Positions 43,447-51,970 of a stretch of DNA of 64,000 nt are shown one piece after another. How positions within the stretch are numbered: the first letter of the stretch is position 1; each line of letters begins with the position of its first letter. The translations under genes and the position numbers were made by a program. Under the pieces are notes generated by a model. The model was not told the origin of the DNA, made no database searches, and saw nothing but the letters and a program-made list of their open reading frames with translations. Origin of the DNA: Bacteroidaceae bacterium (GTDB lineage: Bacteria > Bacteroidota > Bacteroidia > Bacteroidales > Bacteroidaceae). The stretch covers positions 1 through 64,000 of the forward strand of contig JAIKYE010000002.1 in assembly GCA_024683455.1 (NCBI GenBank), written 5' to 3'.

Positions 43447-44451
43447 TTTTTTCAGTATCACATAAAGAATCACGGGCGCACCGATAAGCGGCGTGAGCAC
43501 ATTCACTGGAATAATGCTGCCGCTGTTTGGCATGGTACACAGCAAGTTGCAAAGCAACGTAAGACAGCCCCCCATGAGCATAGAGCCAGGGAGCAAAATC
43601 CTATGCAAACTGGTATGTAATGTCATGCGGGCAATATGAGGAACTGCCAGCCCAAGAAACGAGATAGGTCCGCAAAAGGCTGTGGTGGTTGCAGTCAGCA
43701 AACCTGTACATAGCAAGAGTAAATTGCGAGTCCTATATACGTTGATACCTAAATTTGCTGCATAGCGTTCGCCCAAAAGAATTGCATCCAATGGTTTCAT
43801 CAACAGAATAGCGGAAAACAATCCCAACATAATAAGAATGCAATAGAGCGGCAATCGCTCAAGACTTACACCACTAAAGTTTCCCATCCCCCAGACAATA
43901 TAATTATGAACACCCTCTTCCGTAGCGCTGTAGTTAAGCAAGGAGATGATGGAACCGGTTACGTAACTGATAATGACACCTGTTATGAGGAGCATTATCT
44001 GATTACGCAAAAGAGAAGATAGCAAAAGCAGCAACAACATGATGCACAAAGCACCTAACATAGCTGCTGCAATCACCAACAAATAACCACTTACACTCAA
44101 GCTTCCCAAGGTAACAGTTCCGCCTAAGAGTAACATAACCAAAGCCACGCCTAAGTTGGAACCAGCATCAATACCCAAAATGCTCGGACCTGCCAAAGGA
44201 TTACGAAAGAGCGTCTGCAACATCAATCCGCATGTACTGAGTGACATACCACACAGCAAGGCCGTAATCATTTGGGGGAATCGACTCTCGCGGATGATAT
44301 ATGTCCATTGCGGATGCTCCTCTATCTGTCCTCCCAGCAAGATTTGCACCACATCCGTTACAGGAATATCCAATGACCCCCATAACAGATTACATACTGC
44401 TAGAAACAGCATGGCTACAATTAACAATGAAATAATGATGCTTTGTCTCAT
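43441..44451 (-). CDS. btuC: Cobalamin ABC transporter permease (BtuC-like, FecCD family)
   Basis: About 336 residues from the ATG at 44451 (MRQSIIISLLIVAMLFLAV); this ATG overlaps the btuF stop as ATGA. A TTG further up (44463) is possible but less likely. Ten or so membrane segments typical of FecCD permeases. Family motifs: RFPQMITALLCGMSLSTCG, LFRNPLAGPSILGIDAGSNL, LGERYAANLG and FCGPISFLGLAVPHIARM. It forms the inner-membrane channel for the vitamin, with BtuD as ATPase and BtuF as binding protein. Substrate assigned from riboswitch and operon context. Confidence 0.92.
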   Translation of the reverse strand: MRQSIIISLLIVAMLFLAVCNLLWGSLDIPVTDVVQILLGGQIEEHPQWTYIIRESRFPQMITALLCGMSLSTCGLMLQTLFRNPLAGPSILGIDAGSNLGVALVMLLLGGTVTLGSLSVSGYLLVIAAAMLGALCIMLLLLLLSSLLRNQIMLLITGVIISYVTGSIISLLNYSATEEGVHNYIVWGMGNFSGVSLERLPLYCILIMLGLFSAILLMKPLDAILLGERYAANLGINVYRTRNLLLLCTGLLTATTTAFCGPISFLGLAVPHIARMTLHTSLHRILLPGSMLMGGCLTLLCNLLCTMPNSGSIIPVNVLTPLIGAPVILYVILKKH

Positions 44452-45554
44452 TCCAAGGGACAAAAGTACACTTTTTCCTCCTTAATACCAAGTTTAGGAT
44501 GCAAAATATGAATAAGATTACGCAATAATACGTCGGGATGAAAAGGCGTCTGCTCGTAAAACCCGCTATAAAAAGTATCGCATAAGTATATTTTTGCCGG
44601 TATATTACGTAACGCTGGCACATCCTGAACAATCTGTTCTTTCGTGAGTGCCCCATGATGCTTAATCAACCAAACCTGAGCCGTAAGGGCGCGGTCCAAC
44701 ACTCGTTCTATGCCAAGAGCTGTACTCCCCGACCCCTCTATATCATGAAAGAGGTAATCAGCCCCAGCATCCCTATACATAATACCCATGGTACTCTGTC
44801 CGCCAGGCACATACCAGTAACCACTCTGCGGTGTCTCGCATATCAAACGAGGTTTCTGTTTTGCATGTGAAGCAGCATCTCTAAGTTGCAAGTATGATTG
44901 CTCCACTTGCGAGAATAAACTATCGACAAACTCAGCCTTACCAAAAAGACGACCGTAAAACCTAATCCATTCGGCCCTTGCCAAAGGAGAATTTTCCATA
45001 TACTCAGCACACTCTATCAGAGGCACGCCCATACGTTCCAATCGACCATAACCGCCACTGTTCTCAAAAGGACTCAGCATAATGGCATCGGGCTGCAAGT
45101 CCATGATACGCTCCAAGTTAGGTTCCATTCCGTTGCCCAAATCAATGATATTCCCCTTTCTTACCTCTTTTTGAACATAGGGTATGTGTATATAATCCAA
45201 CTCACAAATACCACCTATACACTCTTGACAACCTAATTCCATGAGCAGAGAGCAATGGACACTGGTAAAGACGGCTGCATTTTTCAACGGAACCACCACT
45301 TCCCCCTTTTTCCCATGCGATTCCTTTACCAAGGTGTATGAATTCAACACACGGGTAGTGTCCCAAGGATTGCGAATAGTAACCTGCGTATATTGGGGAT
45401 ACTCTACAATAGTCAAGTTGCGAGCATAGCGTAAATTAAGAGTGTCCCCTTCTGTAGTCTCTTTCCCGACCTGATGACCACCACATGCGAACAACACCCA
45501 CATCGAAAATAGCATCAATACCAATTTCTCCTTTTTCATTCTGTCATTTTTCAC
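44448..45554 (-). CDS. btuF: Periplasmic cobalamin-binding lipoprotein (BtuF-like)
   Basis: 368 residues; Met6 (45539, MKKEKLVLMLFSMWVLFAC) is an alternative start that gives a cleaner lipoprotein signal with lipobox LFAC. The fold is that of class III (helical-backbone) binding proteins for B12, siderophores and heme: NLERIMDLQPDAIMLSPFEN, YGRLERMGVPLIECAEYMEN and PALRNIPAKIYLCDTFYSG. It would deliver the vitamin to BtuC. It lies 13 bp after btuB and overlaps btuC by 4 bp (ATGA), so the two are translationally coupled. Confidence 0.9.
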   Translation of the reverse strand: MKNDRMKKEKLVLMLFSMWVLFACGGHQVGKETTEGDTLNLRYARNLTIVEYPQYTQVTIRNPWDTTRVLNSYTLVKESHGKKGEVVVPLKNAAVFTSVHCSLLMELGCQECIGGICELDYIHIPYVQKEVRKGNIIDLGNGMEPNLERIMDLQPDAIMLSPFENSGGYGRLERMGVPLIECAEYMENSPLARAEWIRFYGRLFGKAEFVDSLFSQVEQSYLQLRDAASHAKQKPRLICETPQSGYWYVPGGQSTMGIMYRDAGADYLFHDIEGSGSTALGIERVLDRALTAQVWLIKHHGALTKEQIVQDVPALRNIPAKIYLCDTFYSGFYEQTPFHPDVLLRNLIHILHPKLGIKEEKVYFCPLE

Positions 45555-45567
45555 TTTATACTTTTTC

Positions 45568-47583
45568 TTACCATTGCGGTTTTATTTCCAAGAATATTTC
45601 AAAGTTTCTGCCTGGCATTGGTCGGGAGAGAACAGTAACATACTCTGAACCCAGCAGATTGTTGACAACACCCTTCAGTGAGGCATGCACCTTGCGCCAC
45701 TGGAAGGTTTTCTCAACCGTAATATCATTCATATAATAAGGTTTCAATCTACCTGTGATGTAAGACACCTCATTGCTGGTAGTGGTAAAACGTTCGCTAT
45801 AGTAAGTCCATTGGTACGACAAGCTCCATGTACGCCACGAAACCCGACCATTCACATTGGCAGAATGACAAGGCACATATACCAGTTGTTTACCATATGA
45901 TGCATCATTATCTGCCAACTGGTCACTCTTATTAATGCTGGGCGTATAGGCATAATTCCCCATTAGGGTAAACCTCCAATGGTTACGTAACTTATACTCA
46001 GCCGTGACCATCATCTCTGTTCCGTAGTTGTGTACCTTCTTCAAGTTTGAGGGCTGCCAATATCCCTTAGCATTAGGTGTCCATAGAATCCAGTCTGTAA
46101 TGTAGGAGTCAAAGGCCGAGAGATTTAGCCTCATCGAGAAGGCTCTGGTCTGCAGAAACCCCTCTATGCCGCCATCGTATGTAAAACCTTGTTCAGGTTT
46201 CAGGTTGGGATTACCACCTGGCTTAAAATACATATCATCCATGGTAGGATAACGATAGTTACGAGCGACAGAAGCCTTAAAAACAAACAGTCTCCCACAG
46301 CCCCCTTCCATAGAGGGGGTAGAGATTCCTGGCATCTGATATTCAACGAAAAAGGCAGGAACAACAGGAACAAAATCGTTCTTGTAACATCCCTCACGAA
46401 GCACAGCCGAGAGAGTAAGATCCTTCATAGGACGATACTTAGCAGAGAAATTCAAGTTATATTCTGCCCTACCCAAATCGTAGTTTTCACCAACATGAAA
46501 GGGACTTTTATCCTCACTTTTCACATGGTTGTAATAGACTGAGGCATTAGCTGTCAACAGCCAGTTGGAACGTGGCATCCAGTCAGCATTGACCTGAAAG
46601 TAACCCTGATGACTAATGCTACGGGAATGTGTAATATCCGTGTTTACCATCTCACGTGTAGTGGTATAATCGTAAGCTATATTCTGCCACACGTAACCAG
46701 CACGTGCTCCAAAGCTCCACTTTTCAAGAGACTTGTCCCAGCTCAGTACACCGCGGAGAGCATCTTGTTTATGCTCGTTCTTGAAATCTGTATTGTCTTT
46801 GTAATCCACACTCAGAAAAGGCAATCCACGCAAACTATGTGTAAACCACAGCTTAGCACCAAATCTACCAGCTTTTTGACTATTGTAATATACATCCTGC
46901 ATGGCGTGCACATCATCGAAGTACCCACTCTTGTTGTACTCTACAGGATGATCTATCTTATCATAGTTGGTATATTTAAAGTCATTCTTGGAAGTGGAAT
47001 ATACTACTCTTGTACTGGTGCTCCAACGCTCACCACCATAGGTAAAACGCAAGAACTGGTCATAAGTGCTATAGGAGCCTATACCCTGAATATACTGCAC
47101 AGCATAACCTTGATTAAAGAGCGGTAGGGTTTGCATATCTACCGCTCCGCCCATTCCGCCATCTGTGACGGTAAGTGAAGAGGCACCATGCAACAACCGT
47201 ACATTATCGATGAAATAAGAAGGAATGGTGCTGAAATCAACAGTACCAAGCATAGGCGAGTTTATCTTCATACCATTCCACAATACCTGCGTATGACTGG
47301 GTGAAGTTCCACGGAACTCAGCTGTAGATTCTGTAGCACGCCCATAGCTTTTGATGAAGAGCGTAGAATGTTGAGTAAGTATTTCAGACATACTGAGGGC
47401 AATATTCTGATGCAAAACCGTGGTATCCAGTATTGTCTGTTGCACCCCCGCATCTTTCATACGACGCGTGGCGTTTACTTGCACCTCATGTAGTTGCCGT
47501 TCTTGCGCAAACAGCATCCCTCTAACTCCTCTTTGCAGGGGAAGAATTACAACTACTAATATAATCAGGAATACCTTTCTCAT
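45568..47583 (-). CDS. btuB: TonB-dependent outer-membrane receptor for cobalamin (BtuB-like)
   Basis: 671 residues, short and without the SusC N-terminal domain, as expected for BtuB. N-terminal signal region followed by a TonB-box-like stretch (LHEVQVNATRR), plug (ALSMSEILTQHSTLFIKSYG, AEFRGTSPSHTQVLWNGMKI, VRLLHGASSLTVTDGGMGGA) and a 22-strand-type barrel ending EIFLEIKPQW with terminal Trp. The signal region contains LPLQRGVRGM, encoded by a GC-rich short repeat, and the barrel contains STPSMEGGCG from a similar element (see findings). B12 specificity follows from its place downstream of the riboswitch and between BtuG-like and BtuF-like genes. Confidence 0.9.
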   Translation of the reverse strand: MRKVFLIILVVVILPLQRGVRGMLFAQERQLHEVQVNATRRMKDAGVQQTILDTTVLHQNIALSMSEILTQHSTLFIKSYGRATESTAEFRGTSPSHTQVLWNGMKINSPMLGTVDFSTIPSYFIDNVRLLHGASSLTVTDGGMGGAVDMQTLPLFNQGYAVQYIQGIGSYSTYDQFLRFTYGGERWSTSTRVVYSTSKNDFKYTNYDKIDHPVEYNKSGYFDDVHAMQDVYYNSQKAGRFGAKLWFTHSLRGLPFLSVDYKDNTDFKNEHKQDALRGVLSWDKSLEKWSFGARAGYVWQNIAYDYTTTREMVNTDITHSRSISHQGYFQVNADWMPRSNWLLTANASVYYNHVKSEDKSPFHVGENYDLGRAEYNLNFSAKYRPMKDLTLSAVLREGCYKNDFVPVVPAFFVEYQMPGISTPSMEGGCGRLFVFKASVARNYRYPTMDDMYFKPGGNPNLKPEQGFTYDGGIEGFLQTRAFSMRLNLSAFDSYITDWILWTPNAKGYWQPSNLKKVHNYGTEMMVTAEYKLRNHWRFTLMGNYAYTPSINKSDQLADNDASYGKQLVYVPCHSANVNGRVSWRTWSLSYQWTYYSERFTTTSNEVSYITGRLKPYYMNDITVEKTFQWRKVHASLKGVVNNLLGSEYVTVLSRPMPGRNFEIFLEIKPQW

Positions 47584-47625
47584 TCTTTCATAACACCTGC
47601 CCTACAAGGGAAGGATGCCCCCATA

Positions 47626-49656
47626 CTACTTCAGATGATAGTCCCAAATACCATATACCTCCGTACTTATCTCGCCCAAATTAGGCGACCAGCCCGTCTG
47701 AGCTGTCTGTATCTTAACGAAATTGATATAATCCAAATTAGCAGGTTCTCCCGTAGCTGTCATAGCATTGCTTATCTTATAATAACCCATGGCCATATCA
47801 GCATCAAACTTACGGTTCTTAAAGTAGTCGGATCCCCAATTGTCTGCATAGCCCCATGCAAAGGGAGGCTCCATGGTGTAGTAATTTTCATAAGTATGGG
47901 TATCCTTCAGACGAGAGCCATAATAGGTACGATATTCACGTCCCTGTGCATCACGGTCGGTAGGGACCCAGTCTTGCCAGTAAGAAGGATGCTGGTTCCA
48001 CGTCTTCATGTAAGGAACAATACCGCCCCCCCCTTGATTATCAGTCCATTCAATATTTTTCTCGGGGCCTGTGGGCTTATAATAAGTAATGGCATAATTA
48101 AGCGTATGATTTTCTGTACCATATTCACTACCACGGAGTTCATACCATGTATCGTTGGGCAACCCGTCACCATTTTCATCCTTCATCACCCAGATGATTC
48201 CCGGTTCCGACTGGTAATCAAACGGATTACCTTTGATAACCAAATCATAGTCCCCCTGACTATTACGAACATTGTGTTTGAATCCAGCCACCACATAGCC
48301 ACCTTGAGCGCCCAAACTTATCATGTATTTCTTACGGAAATGTTTAAGTGCACGTTGACAAGCTTCCTGCATAGTAGCACCTGCAAAGATAAAGTCGCCT
48401 ACTAATGAATAACCGTTGACCTGGTGTCCTGGGGCTGGCATGAACTCAAAGACGGTATCAACTAAGGCTGGACTATATACCAGATCCTCCTCCACATCAT
48501 CTTCCATCTCTGCTTCCGATTTCTTGCAGAAAGCAAAATGATTAGGAGTGATACCTACGCGGAACTGATCCAGCAATTCACCACTGGCACTATAACGATA
48601 CACCATACCGCTCTGACAGTAATCAATCGCATCGGCCACGTACACCTCGTCATTCTGTGGATTCACCCCTAAACCATACAAAAAGTTGCGTTTACCATTG
48701 GTCACAGGAGCCTTTATAAAGGGCTCTGTGGGGAATGTTTCATCTGAAATGTTCATACGATAGACATCATTGTCAAGAATGTACAATACTTCGCCAGCAC
48801 CATTGATGGCCAACTGGACGTTGGCTTCGTCTGTACAAAGAGGGATGTCTAATTCTATACGTTGCGTCAGCGCATTTATACGGTAAAGATGGGGAATATT
48901 ATCGCCAAAGCCCTCTCCTTCCATCTTATAACCGCCATCCGTAATTACCCATAATTTACCAGCAGCATCAATAGCCATACTTTTGGGCTGCCAGCTACTA
49001 AGTTCGATGGTGTTTACCAGTTCATCTTTTTCAGAGTCTATCACCAACAATTTATTACAGTAGCTCCAACAATTCACAAACACATATCGACCAAACTGCA
49101 CCATCTCTTCTGTAGAAGAATAATCGTTCATGGTGATGCCATCAACCTTTATGCTTCCCTTATACTGCATGGTCTGTGGGTCAAAGATATTGATGTAGGG
49201 AGAATAAAGATCTGTTACATAAGCTTTATCCTTGTAGACTTTATGAATATAGCGGGGATTGATAATGTTATTGTCTGCCGTAGCAGTCAGTCGCCCCTTC
49301 ACCTTAAAAGTCTTCTCATCTAACGCCCATATAACACCCGAGTTTTCCACGGCTATGTAAATGGTTCCGTCAAAAATGCAAATACTCTGCCCGACATCTC
49401 CCAACTTGGCATCGTTTATCCTACGAAAAACACCGTTCTCTACAGTTTTATCTACGGGATTATAGTAAGAGAGGCTGCTGTTTCCTGCATTAAAGGAGCC
49501 TTCACACAAAATAAGCACACCGCCATCAACTACAGGATTGGTGGGGGAGATAGGACCAGAACCCTCAGGTTCTATAACCGCCTCAGAATTAGAACATGCT
49601 GCCATCAGCACCAAGGCCAACAGCAGCATGAGTTTATTTAATCGACTATTTGACAA
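47626..49656 (-). CDS. BtuG-like beta-propeller surface lipoprotein with extra C-terminal domain
   Basis: 676 residues. Lipobox LMAAC gives Cys21. Residues about 40-375 show repeated propeller blades of the DUF5074 type (GGVLILCEGSFNAGNSSLSYY, RYIHKVYKDKAYVTDLYSPY, KSMAIDAAGKLWVITDGGYK, FLYGLGVNPQNDEVYVADAI), the fold of BtuG, a surface protein known from Bacteroides to bind B12 very tightly and cap BtuB. Residues about 385-676 are a separate domain (GYVVAGFKHNV, GIIWVMKDENGDGLPNDTWY, NLGEISTEVYGIWDYHLK), which I recall as part of Bacteroidota surface proteins near B12 transporters. It probably helps capture the vitamin for the BtuB encoded next. Confidence 0.84.
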   Translation of the reverse strand: MSNSRLNKLMLLLALVLMAACSNSEAVIEPEGSGPISPTNPVVDGGVLILCEGSFNAGNSSLSYYNPVDKTVENGVFRRINDAKLGDVGQSICIFDGTIYIAVENSGVIWALDEKTFKVKGRLTATADNNIINPRYIHKVYKDKAYVTDLYSPYINIFDPQTMQYKGSIKVDGITMNDYSSTEEMVQFGRYVFVNCWSYCNKLLVIDSEKDELVNTIELSSWQPKSMAIDAAGKLWVITDGGYKMEGEGFGDNIPHLYRINALTQRIELDIPLCTDEANVQLAINGAGEVLYILDNDVYRMNISDETFPTEPFIKAPVTNGKRNFLYGLGVNPQNDEVYVADAIDYCQSGMVYRYSASGELLDQFRVGITPNHFAFCKKSEAEMEDDVEEDLVYSPALVDTVFEFMPAPGHQVNGYSLVGDFIFAGATMQEACQRALKHFRKKYMISLGAQGGYVVAGFKHNVRNSQGDYDLVIKGNPFDYQSEPGIIWVMKDENGDGLPNDTWYELRGSEYGTENHTLNYAITYYKPTGPEKNIEWTDNQGGGGIVPYMKTWNQHPSYWQDWVPTDRDAQGREYRTYYGSRLKDTHTYENYYTMEPPFAWGYADNWGSDYFKNRKFDADMAMGYYKISNAMTATGEPANLDYINFVKIQTAQTGWSPNLGEISTEVYGIWDYHLK

Positions 49657-49708
49657 TTTGCGATTATCTATTTACCTCTCACTGTCTAAGGGAGAGGGTG
49701 AAAAAGCA

Positions 49709-50470
49709 TTATTTCTTAATCACCACATTATCCAATGCAACATACATAGGAGCCTTCATACCATAGAGACTGCTGTCGTTGCTGTCCATTGAGAAACTCA
49801 GGCTGTCCACAGCACCCAAGGTAGTCATGTCTGTCGTAATCCAATAATTCAGGAAGCTGCCATCCTTAGCCAAACCAACAGTCACCAAACCTGTAGCCTC
49901 ACCAGCCTTATAACCGGTAATCTCCAAGTTACAATAGTCGCCCTTCTGTGTCAATGCTCTTGCATAGCCAGCACCATCGCCATTTTTGGCAACAGACAAG
50001 AAATAAGTAGTACCAATAAAGTCCATTGATTTAATAACACGAGCCTTACTGTCTGCAAACTTCATACCAGCCTCACAATAAACTACACAGAAGTTCTTAC
50101 TGCCGTTGCTTACAGGAACGGCCAACTGAACATTGTAGTCACGTGGTTCACTGATATTCTCGTCTATATAGTTACTGATAGCACTACCGCCCTCGGCAAA
50201 GCCATATGTACCGCCCCATGCATTGGACATGTAACCTGTAAATTGAGTAGTGACATCACACCATCCATAATTCTTGGCATCTGCACCATATAACTGGCTG
50301 CCACCATACTGAGGAGCATCAATCAAAGCATCCCAATAAGAACCCTCAAAGGTTACGGTCTGAGTGTCCTCACCCAGAGTCTGAGGATTAAAGTCAGGGT
50401 CGTTACTCTCACAAGCCGTGAACATTACACCTACACAAAGCAAGCCTGCGAATAAACTGTTTTTTTTCAT
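49709..50470 (-). CDS. DUF4465-type surface lipoprotein, first gene of the B12 operon
   Basis: 253 residues with lipobox FTAC (Cys20). The single beta-rich domain shows the DUF4465 pattern: TVTFEGSYWDALIDAPQYGG, NAWGGTYGFAEGGSAISNY, YWITTDMTTLGAVDSLSFSM and a terminal YVALDNVVIKK. Proteins of this kind recur beside BtuB/BtuG in Bacteroidota, and a class of B12-binding surface lipoproteins (BtuH) has been described from Bacteroides; I believe it belongs to this family but cannot confirm it here. It is the gene directly under the riboswitch, 35 bp downstream of the leader's structured part, which supports a role in B12 capture. Confidence 0.82.
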   Translation of the reverse strand: MKKNSLFAGLLCVGVMFTACESNDPDFNPQTLGEDTQTVTFEGSYWDALIDAPQYGGSQLYGADAKNYGWCDVTTQFTGYMSNAWGGTYGFAEGGSAISNYIDENISEPRDYNVQLAVPVSNGSKNFCVVYCEAGMKFADSKARVIKSMDFIGTTYFLSVAKNGDGAGYARALTQKGDYCNLEITGYKAGEATGLVTVGLAKDGSFLNYWITTDMTTLGAVDSLSFSMDSNDSSLYGMKAPMYVALDNVVIKK

Positions 50471-50504
50471 TGTTGTTGTTATTTTTAATTTTGGTTCTTT
50501 TTAC

Positions 50505-50622
50505 GTCCTCGCGTTTTTCCGTACCGGGAAGCCCTTGTAGCAAATACTCTGACTCATCCTTTCAGACTCACAGTTGCGGGACAGTTCCAGATTTACACTG
50601 GATTCCTCTGCTATAAAGGCAT
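50505..50622 (-). ncRNA. Cobalamin riboswitch
   Basis: On the minus strand the leader contains GAGGAATCCAGTGTAAATC and TCTGGAACTGTCCCGCAACT followed by GTGAGTCTGAAAGGATGAGT, the conserved core of the cobalamin riboswitch (TCCAG pairing with CTGGA, then the CCGCAACTGT block), then a stem GAGTC/ and TTTGCTACAAGGGCTTCC. It begins just downstream of a perfect promoter and ends about 35 nt before the DUF4465 gene. High cobalamin should lower expression of the operon, by blocking translation or by termination; no clear terminator hairpin was seen. Exact ends are approximate. Confidence 0.92.
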
Positions 50623-50624
50623 TG

Positions 50625-50656
50625 CAAAGATAAAGAGTTTTAACGAAAGCACCAAA
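50625..50656 (-). promoter_or_regulatory. Promoter of the B12 uptake operon
   Basis: On the minus strand TTTG (50656-50653), a 20-bp spacer and TATCTTTG (50632-50625), a perfect Bacteroidota consensus immediately upstream of the riboswitch. Confidence 0.82.
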
Positions 50657-50770
50657 TATTAAAATAGAAAAACTTGAATACAAACCTTTTTCTTCTTCCT
50701 TATTAGTTCCAGAAGTCTCTAGAATGGAGACAAATCTTTAACGAAAAAAGAAAGAAAAACTTACATTTCC

Positions 50771-50801
50771 TTTGCATTTAGCTCAAAAATTCATACCTTT
50801 G
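50771..50801 (+). promoter_or_regulatory. Promoter of asnA
   Basis: TTTG (50771-50774), a 19-bp spacer and TACCTTTG (50794-50801), perfect consensus, 40 bp before the ATG. It diverges from the B12 operon promoter about 115 bp away. Confidence 0.8.
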
Positions 50802-50841
50802 CACACAATTTTGATACAGAATCACAAATAGCGCAAACAAA

Positions 50842-51879
50842 ATGAGCAAACTAGAGAAGCCAACAAACTATAAAGCACTGCTGGATTTGAAGCAGACAGA
50901 GTTGGCCATAAAAAAGATAAAGGACTTCTTCTTGAGCAGTCTAAGCACCGAACTGAGACTTCGCCGTGTCACAGCCCCCCTTTTTGTTTTAAGAGGTCTT
51001 GGCTTGAACGACGACCTAAACGGTATAGAGCGCCCTGTCAACTTCCCTATTAAGGATATGAATGAGGCTACAGCTGAGGTGGTTCACTCTTTGGCTAAAT
51101 GGAAAAGGGTAACATTGGCAGAGTACCAGATAGACCCAGGATTTGGCATTGTAACCGACATGAATGCCATCCGTGCGGACGAAGAAATGGACAACATACA
51201 CAGTCTGTACGTTGACCAATGGGACTGGGAACGCGTCATCAAGCCAGAAGACAGAAACATAGCTTTTTTGAAAAAGATTGTAAATAAGATATACAGCACT
51301 ATCTTACGCACAGAATTTTTTATCTGCGAGACTTACCCGCAATTGAAACACTTTCTTCCAGAGGATGTATTTTTTATTCATAGCGAGGAACTGGTTAGGA
51401 TGTACCCCGATAAGACTGCAAAGGAACGCGAAGATCTTATCTGCAAAAAATACGGTGCCGTGTTCATTATGGGCATTGGCGGTAAGTTGAGCGATGGAAA
51501 GGAGCATGACCTACGAGCTCCCGACTATGATGACTGGAGCACGCCCAACGAGGATGGCTTCTTAGGCCTGAACGGTGACCTGCTAATTTGGTATCCCGTC
51601 CTAAAACGCAGTATTGAATTGAGTAGCATGGGAATCCGCGTTGACAAAGAGGCCCTGGAACGCCAGTTGAAAATCCAAGGCAAAGAGGAACGGAAGCAAC
51701 TGTACTTCCATCAACGCTTGCTGAACGGAACTCTCCCCTTGAGCATCGGAGGTGGTATAGGCCAAAGCCGCCTGTGTATGATTCTTCTTCACAAAGCTCA
51801 CATTGGCGAGACACAGTCCAGTATCTGGCCAGATAACATGCGCAAAGAATGCAAAGAAGCCGGCATGATATTAATTTAG
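50842..51879 (+). CDS. asnA: Aspartate--ammonia ligase (asparagine synthetase A)
   Basis: 345 residues, the normal AsnA size. The enzyme makes asparagine from aspartate, ammonia and ATP in the cytoplasm. Family features: the class II tRNA-synthetase-like core with LRLRRVTAPLFVLRGLGLND, ERPVNFPIKDM, LYVDQWDWERVI, APDYDDWSTPNEDGFLGLNGD and the C-terminal SIGGGIGQSRLCMILLHKAH with the motif-3-like Arg. It has its own promoter and terminator. It uses free ammonia rather than glutamine, matching the ammonia-based nitrogen economy suggested by gdhA. Confidence 0.96.
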   Translation: MSKLEKPTNYKALLDLKQTELAIKKIKDFFLSSLSTELRLRRVTAPLFVLRGLGLNDDLNGIERPVNFPIKDMNEATAEVVHSLAKWKRVTLAEYQIDPGFGIVTDMNAIRADEEMDNIHSLYVDQWDWERVIKPEDRNIAFLKKIVNKIYSTILRTEFFICETYPQLKHFLPEDVFFIHSEELVRMYPDKTAKEREDLICKKYGAVFIMGIGGKLSDGKEHDLRAPDYDDWSTPNEDGFLGLNGDLLIWYPVLKRSIELSSMGIRVDKEALERQLKIQGKEERKQLYFHQRLLNGTLPLSIGGGIGQSRLCMILLHKAHIGETQSSIWPDNMRKECKEAGMILI

Positions 51880-51913
51880 TTTAGAGTTTTGTGTTTAGAG
51901 TATAAGGAAAAAG

Positions 51914-51944
51914 ACCTTAGGGACGCCAAGCTCCTAAGGTTTTT
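51914..51944. terminator. Intrinsic terminator after asnA
   Basis: ACCTTAGG (51914-51921) pairs with CCTAAGGT (51933-51940) across an 11-nt loop, followed by TTTT; the A-rich 5' flank extends the stem and would make it work in both directions. Confidence 0.88.
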
Positions 51945-51970
51945 ATTATAATCAATTATTTATTAACAAA

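Noticed and set aside
47635-48405. 256-codon open frame on the plus strand
   Set aside because: Antisense to the BtuG-like lipoprotein; no domain seen.
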